DNA of 9,000 nucleotides from NCBI GenBank assembly GCA_017400025.1, contig JAFQAF010000292.1:1-9000 (forward strand), given 5' to 3'. Of the stretch, positions 5,146-9,000 are shown piece after piece. Position numbers and translations under genes: made by a program. A model generated the notes under the pieces. That model was not told the origin of the DNA. It made no database searches and was given only the letters and a program-made list of their open reading frames with translations. Source of the stretch: Oscillospiraceae bacterium. Its GTDB lineage: Bacteria > Bacillota_A > Clostridia > Oscillospirales > Ruminococcaceae. Positions within the stretch are counted from its first letter, which is position 1, and each line of letters begins with the position of its first letter.

Positions 5146-7794
5146 ATGGAATGGACATCATTGAATGACCTTAGAGAGAAATATCTTTCTTTCTATCAGA
5201 AAAAAGGCCACAACCGCCTTGGCTCTTTCCCGCTTATCCCACAGGACGATAACAGCCTGCTGCTTATCAACTCCGGGATGGCTCCTTTGAAGAAATACTT
5301 CACAGGCGAAAAAACAATGCCTGGCAACCGTGCAACAACATGTCAGAAATGTATCAGAACTCCTGATATTGAACGTGTTGGCATCACAGCACGTCATGGT
5401 ACATTCTTCGAAATGCTGGGTAACTTCTCTTTTGGAGACTACTTCAAAGAAGAAGCAACAACATGGGCATGGGAATTTTTGACAGAAGAACTTCAGATTC
5501 CAAAAGAACTTCTCTACATCACAGTTTACGAAGATGACGACGAAGCATGGGATATCTGGGTAAACCGCCGTGGTATCGACCCAAGCCATATGAAACGTAT
5601 GGGCAAAGAAGACAACTTCTGGGAAATCGGTTCCGGTCCTTGCGGTCCTTGCAGTGAACTTTACTTTGACCGTGGCGAAAAATACGGCTGCGGCAAACCT
5701 GACTGTGGCGTAGGCTGCGAATGTGACAGATTTATCGAAATCTGGAACCTTGTATTCACACAGTTTGTTTCTGACGGCAAAGGCAACTACGAAAGAATGC
5801 CAAAAGGCAACATCGACACAGGTATGGGTCTTGAAAGACTTGCTTGTGTAATGCAGGGTGTTGACAATATGTTCGAAGTTGACTCCATTGCAAATGTTAT
5901 CAAAGAAGTTGAAAAAATCTCCGGCGTAAAATACAAAGAAGATGCTAAAACAGATATTTCTGTTCGTGTTATCACAGACCATATCAGAAGTACAGTATTT
6001 ATGATTTCTGACGGTGTTCTGCCATCCAACGAAGGCCGCGGCTATGTTCTGCGCCGTTTGCTCCGTCGTGCAGCACGTCACGGCAGAATGATAGGTATCA
6101 AAGGCCTGTTCCTTCACGAACTGTGTGATACAGTTATCCGTGAATCCAAGGCTGCATACCCAGAACTGGAAGAAAACAGAGACTATATCAAAAAAGTTAT
6201 CAAAAACGAAGAAGAACGCTTCAACAAAACAATTGACCAGGGTATGGCTATTCTGTCCGGTCTGATTGAAAACATTGAAAAATCAGAAGGTGAAAAAATC
6301 CTCTCCGGTGCAGAAGCATTCCGTCTGAATGATACATTCGGCTTCCCGTTTGATCTTACAAAGGAAATTCTGGAAGAAGCAGGTATCGGCATTGATGAAG
6401 CAGGTTTCCGTGCTCTGCTGAAAGAACAGGCAGACCGTGCACGTGAAGCACGTAAAAAGAACAACAACATCAGCTGGGCAGATGACCTGTTCCAGGCACT
6501 TGATGTTGCAGCTACAGAATTTGTTGGTTACAATGAACTGACAGCTGAAACAGAAATCCTTGCTATGGCTGAAAACAATGAATTTGTTGATGCTGTTTCA
6601 TTTGAAGAAGAAGCTGAAGAAGCACAGACTGTTCTGGTAGTTATGGGCAAAACACCATTCTATGTAGAAGCAGGCGGCCAGGTATCCGATAAAGGCGTTA
6701 TCGAAACAGCCAACGGTCTGCTGAAAGTAACAGATATCAAGAAAACAGGCAAAGGTCTTTATGTACACACATGTACACTGGAAAAAGGCTTTGTAAAAAC
6801 AGGTGATAAAGCAACTGCTAAAGTATGCGCAAAAACACGCCGTGCTACAGAAGCAAATCACTCTTCTGCACATCTTCTCCAGGCTGCACTGCGCCAGGTT
6901 CTTGGTGACCATGTTCATCAGTCCGGTTCTTATGTAGACAGCGAAAGATGCCGTTTTGACTTCACTCACTTCTCTGCTATGACAGCAGAAGAACTTGAAA
7001 AAGTAGAACTGATGGTTAATGAAGCAATCGCAGACGCTCTTGATGTTACAACACAGGAAATGTCTATGGATGATGCTAAGAAAGCCGGTGCTATAGCTCT
7101 GTTCGGTGAAAAATACGGTGATGTTGTAAGAGTTGTAAAAATGGGTGACTTTGCTACAGAACTCTGTGGCGGTACACACGTTTCCAACACAGCTAAAATC
7201 GGCCTGTTCAAAATTGTTTCTGAATCCAGCGTTGCTGCAGGTGTAAGAAGAATCGAAGCTGTAACAGGTATGGGTGTTCTGGCTCTGCTGGCAGAAAAAC
7301 AGGCACTTATCAACGAAACAGCAAAAGGTCTGAAAATCAACAATCCTAACGATATCGCTGTAAAAGCTGCACAGGCTGCTGATGAAATCAAAGCACTGCA
7401 GAAAGAAAATGAAGCTCTGAAAGGCGAAATCGCAAAAGGCAGAGTTGCTGACCTTATGAAAAATGCTGTTGAAGTAAATGGCCTGAAAGTTTACACAGGT
7501 TACTTTGCATCTACAAGCCCTGACGCACTGCGCCAGATGGCTGCTTCCATTGAAGATGGTATCGCTGTTCTCTGCGGTGAACAGAACGGCAAAGTTACAA
7601 TTGCTGCATCCTGCGGTAAATCTGCAGTTGCTGCAGGTGTTAAAGCAGGTGCCCTGGTTAAACAGGTAGCTGCAGTAACAGGCGGTAACGGTGGCGGTAA
7701 ACCGGACTTCGCTATGGCTGGTGCAAAAGACGTTTCAAAAGTAGAAGAAGCTCTTGAAAAAGCTCCTGAAATCGTTAAAGCTCTGATTGGTTAA
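5146..7794 (+). CDS. alaS: Alanyl-tRNA synthetase
   Basis: Class II synthetase that charges tRNA-Ala with alanine in the cytoplasm and edits mischarged serine or glycine. The 882 residues match the full-length bacterial enzyme. The N-terminal catalytic domain (about 1-250) begins with the typical LR.KYL.FYQKKGH and includes RHGTFFEMLGNFSFGDYFK, FWEIG.GPCGPCSE and GNIDTGMGLERL. A tRNA-recognition helical domain follows to about 460. The editing domain carries the zinc ligands HSSAH (His572, His576) and CGGTH (Cys674, His678), all intact. The C-Ala part has a coiled-coil near 740-770 and ends with a GGNGGGKPDFA motif near 847-857. GAGGTGA at 5133-5139 lies six bases before ATG. Ile is read almost only as ATC or ATT here while the upstream genes use ATA freely, which points to strong expression. 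Control is by the T-box leader. Confidence 0.98.
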   Translation: MEWTSLNDLREKYLSFYQKKGHNRLGSFPLIPQDDNSLLLINSGMAPLKKYFTGEKTMPGNRATTCQKCIRTPDIERVGITARHGTFFEMLGNFSFGDYFKEEATTWAWEFLTEELQIPKELLYITVYEDDDEAWDIWVNRRGIDPSHMKRMGKEDNFWEIGSGPCGPCSELYFDRGEKYGCGKPDCGVGCECDRFIEIWNLVFTQFVSDGKGNYERMPKGNIDTGMGLERLACVMQGVDNMFEVDSIANVIKEVEKISGVKYKEDAKTDISVRVITDHIRSTVFMISDGVLPSNEGRGYVLRRLLRRAARHGRMIGIKGLFLHELCDTVIRESKAAYPELEENRDYIKKVIKNEEERFNKTIDQGMAILSGLIENIEKSEGEKILSGAEAFRLNDTFGFPFDLTKEILEEAGIGIDEAGFRALLKEQADRAREARKKNNNISWADDLFQALDVAATEFVGYNELTAETEILAMAENNEFVDAVSFEEEAEEAQTVLVVMGKTPFYVEAGGQVSDKGVIETANGLLKVTDIKKTGKGLYVHTCTLEKGFVKTGDKATAKVCAKTRRATEANHSSAHLLQAALRQVLGDHVHQSGSYVDSERCRFDFTHFSAMTAEELEKVELMVNEAIADALDVTTQEMSMDDAKKAGAIALFGEKYGDVVRVVKMGDFATELCGGTHVSNTAKIGLFKIVSESSVAAGVRRIEAVTGMGVLALLAEKQALINETAKGLKINNPNDIAVKAAQAADEIKALQKENEALKGEIAKGRVADLMKNAVEVNGLKVYTGYFASTSPDALRQMAASIEDGIAVLCGEQNGKVTIAASCGKSAVAAGVKAGALVKQVAAVTGGNGGGKPDFAMAGAKDVSKVEEALEKAPEIVKALIG

Positions 7795-7815
7795 TTAAAA
7801 AATGACTAAATAAAA

Positions 7816-7836
7816 TGCGGCGGTTTTTCCGCCGCA
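7816..7836 (+). other. GC-rich hairpin between alaS and the HIT gene
   Basis: TGCGGCGG (7816-7823) pairs exactly with CCGCCGCA (7829-7836) around a T5 loop. The stem is followed by ACTATAAAAAA, not by a T-run, so it does not look like a strong intrinsic terminator. It may lower read-through, or mark mRNA processing or 3'-end protection for alaS. The HIT ribosome binding site follows 12 bases later. Confidence 0.6.
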
Positions 7837-7860
7837 ACTATAAAAAACAGGAGGGTAAAT

Positions 7861-8199
7861 ATGGATTGCCTTTTTTGTAAAATAATCCGGGGAGAAATCC
7901 CATCAACAGTAGTTTATGAAACTGATGAACTTGTTGCAATCAGAGATATTGCACCACAGGCACCGTTTCATGTAATTATTATTCCTAAACAGCATATTCC
8001 AAGCCCTGCACATATTACTGAAGAAAACAGCCATATCGCAGGTAAAATGATTCTTGCTGCTGCAGAAATTGCAAAGCAGGAAAAACTTGAAAATGGATAT
8101 CGTATAGTTGCAAACTGCGGTGAAGACGGCGGTCAGACAGTAGGCCATATTCATTTCCATATGCTGGCACAGAGAAATCTTTCCTGGCCTCCGGGCTGA
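7861..8199 (+). CDS. HIT-family (histidine triad) nucleotide-binding hydrolase, HinT-like
   Basis: Small cytoplasmic hydrolase of the HIT superfamily. HinT members cleave nucleoside phosphoramidates and aminoacyl-adenylates to release AMP. The 112-residue length is normal for the family. The protein starts with the usual CLFCKII.GEIPS, where Cys3 and Cys6 resemble the zinc pair of some HIT proteins. It has the FHVIIIPKQHI strand and ends with the catalytic triad GHIHFHML (His96, His98, His100). AGGAGGG at 7849-7855 places the ATG firmly. It follows alaS by 66 bases and precedes comEC by 4. A link to alaS is chemically plausible because HinT proteins act on aminoacyl-AMP, the intermediate of synthetases, but this is inference from position. 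Confidence 0.95.
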   Translation: MDCLFCKIIRGEIPSTVVYETDELVAIRDIAPQAPFHVIIIPKQHIPSPAHITEENSHIAGKMILAAAEIAKQEKLENGYRIVANCGEDGGQTVGHIHFHMLAQRNLSWPPG

Positions 8200-8203
8200 T
8201 AAT

Positions 8204-9000
8204 ATGAAAATAAAAAGACCACTTTTCATATTTTCTTTTTCCATACTTGTGGTCATCTATGTCACAAACACAATGCCAGAGAGAACAGCGTATGTCTCTT
8301 TGGCATTGTTTGCTTTATTTACAGTTATTCACAGATTTACAGAAAACAGATATACAAAGTCAATGATTCTGGCTGTTGCTGCAGCTGTGGCGGGTCTGCT
8401 GTATATGGAATTGTACAAAGCAAATCTTTCCGAAAGAATAACAGAACTTGAATCGGAAAGTAACATTGTTGTACAGGGTGTGGTTACTGCAGAAAACAGG
8501 ACATCATCCGGAAAGTATTATACAATATCGGTTAAATCTGCAGATAACAGAAAATACAGTAACTTCGGCGTTACGGTATATACTGATGTTGATTTAAATA
8601 CCGGTGACAGCATTGAAATGACTGGCAAGTATAAAAGCTTTACACCTAAAAGTAACTATCTGTACAATTATGGCAAAGGCGTATTCGGATACTTTTACCC
8701 GGATGAAATTGAATGCAAAGGTGAAACAGGTCTGTTTTACAGCATTTCAGGCAGGATACGCCGGGTTTTATATGAAAATGCCAGAAACATTTTCAGTTAT
8801 GATACGGTGGGCATAGCGCTGGCTATGGGTATGGGGAATAAAACTTATCTTAGTGACAAGGCTGTAAATGCTTTTAACTTTACAGGTATATCACATACAC
8901 TTGTTGTTTCAGGCCTGCACGTTGGCTTTATTGTGTTGGCACTGACAAAGATGTTGCAGTATATTCCGGTGAGCAGGAAAATCAAAAATCTTGCCGTGTG
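8204..9000 (+). CDS. comEC: ComEC/Rec2-type DNA uptake channel protein, 3' end outside window
   Basis: Multi-pass membrane protein that in competent bacteria carries single-stranded DNA across the membrane. The visible 265 codons run open to the window edge. Residues 8-24 and about 29-68 give hydrophobic N-terminal segments. Residues 85-175 form the soluble OB-like region usually found there (DUF4131 type), with NTGDSIEMTGKYKSF. The ComEC core then begins with GIALAMGMGNK and the signature GISHTLVVSGLHVGF near 238-252. The C-terminal metallo-beta-lactamase-like domain, if present, would lie beyond base 9000. The ATG lies 4 bases after the HIT stop codon and has no clear Shine-Dalgarno sequence, so translation may depend on coupling. 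Many non-competent Firmicutes keep comEC, so its presence does not prove natural transformation. Confidence 0.9.
   Translation, partial: MKIKRPLFIFSFSILVVIYVTNTMPERTAYVSLALFALFTVIHRFTENRYTKSMILAVAAAVAGLLYMELYKANLSERITELESESNIVVQGVVTAENRTSSGKYYTISVKSADNRKYSNFGVTVYTDVDLNTGDSIEMTGKYKSFTPKSNYLYNYGKGVFGYFYPDEIECKGETGLFYSISGRIRRVLYENARNIFSYDTVGIALAMGMGNKTYLSDKAVNAFNFTGISHTLVVSGLHVGFIVLALTKMLQYIPVSRKIKNLAV

Noticed and set aside
5158..6117. 319-codon minus-strand open frame inside alaS
   Set aside because: It is a shadow of the strongly biased alaS codons, rich in Phe, Cys and Val, with no start signals or recognisable domain.
6598..7391. Two minus-strand open frames (193 and 141 codons) inside alaS
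   Set aside because: Both lie opposite the conserved editing domain and show the composition of antisense shadows.
7816..7836. Hairpin after alaS as a full intrinsic terminator
   Set aside because: The stem is perfect, but no T-run follows; the next bases are ACTATAAAAAA.

Overview
The window reads as chromosome of a low-GC, spore-forming Firmicute, most likely a clostridial anaerobe. The evidence is a complete sporulation sigma-K gene with a pro-sequence, an alanine-tRNA T-box leader, strong AGGAGG-type ribosome binding sites and a purine-rich coding strand. The genus cannot be fixed from the sequence alone. All intact genes lie on the + strand.

Bases 1-4050 hold envelope and sporulation genes. 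First comes the 3' part of a cell-wall amidase (its start lies outside the window), closed by a clear terminator. Next is uninterrupted sigK, preceded by a perfect 10-bp inverted repeat that touches its ribosome binding site. A class B penicillin-binding protein follows 59 bases later and probably starts at a TTG codon. A perfect 14-bp hairpin ends this block. SigK is the late mother-cell sigma factor, so the adjacent transpeptidase may act on the spore envelope, but that is inference from position only.

Bases 4050-4740 are very AT-rich and T-rich on the + strand, with no intact gene of ordinary size. On the minus strand they carry a good promoter (TTGCAT, 17 bases, TATATT), a Shine-Dalgarno sequence and a 33-codon ORF ending in two consecutive stops. 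About 500 bases of stop-riddled sequence follow, up to the 14-bp hairpin, which has its better T-run in the minus direction. This looks like a decayed or non-coding minus-strand transcription unit and is the least explained part of the window.

Bases 4777-9000 form an alanyl-tRNA synthetase unit. A sigma-A promoter drives a T-box riboswitch in which the stem I distal loop, a GCC (Ala) specifier, the UGGUACC antiterminator bulge and the competing terminator can all be placed. It is followed by alaS, a HIT-family nucleotide hydrolase and the first 265 codons of comEC. The last two genes are 4 bases apart, suggesting translational coupling. alaS has codon use unlike its neighbours, typical of a highly expressed gene.

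I found no tRNA, rRNA, CRISPR array or insertion sequence, and no convincing new multi-gene system. The best candidates for follow-up are the minus-strand unit at 4005-4740 and the inverted repeat upstream of sigK.
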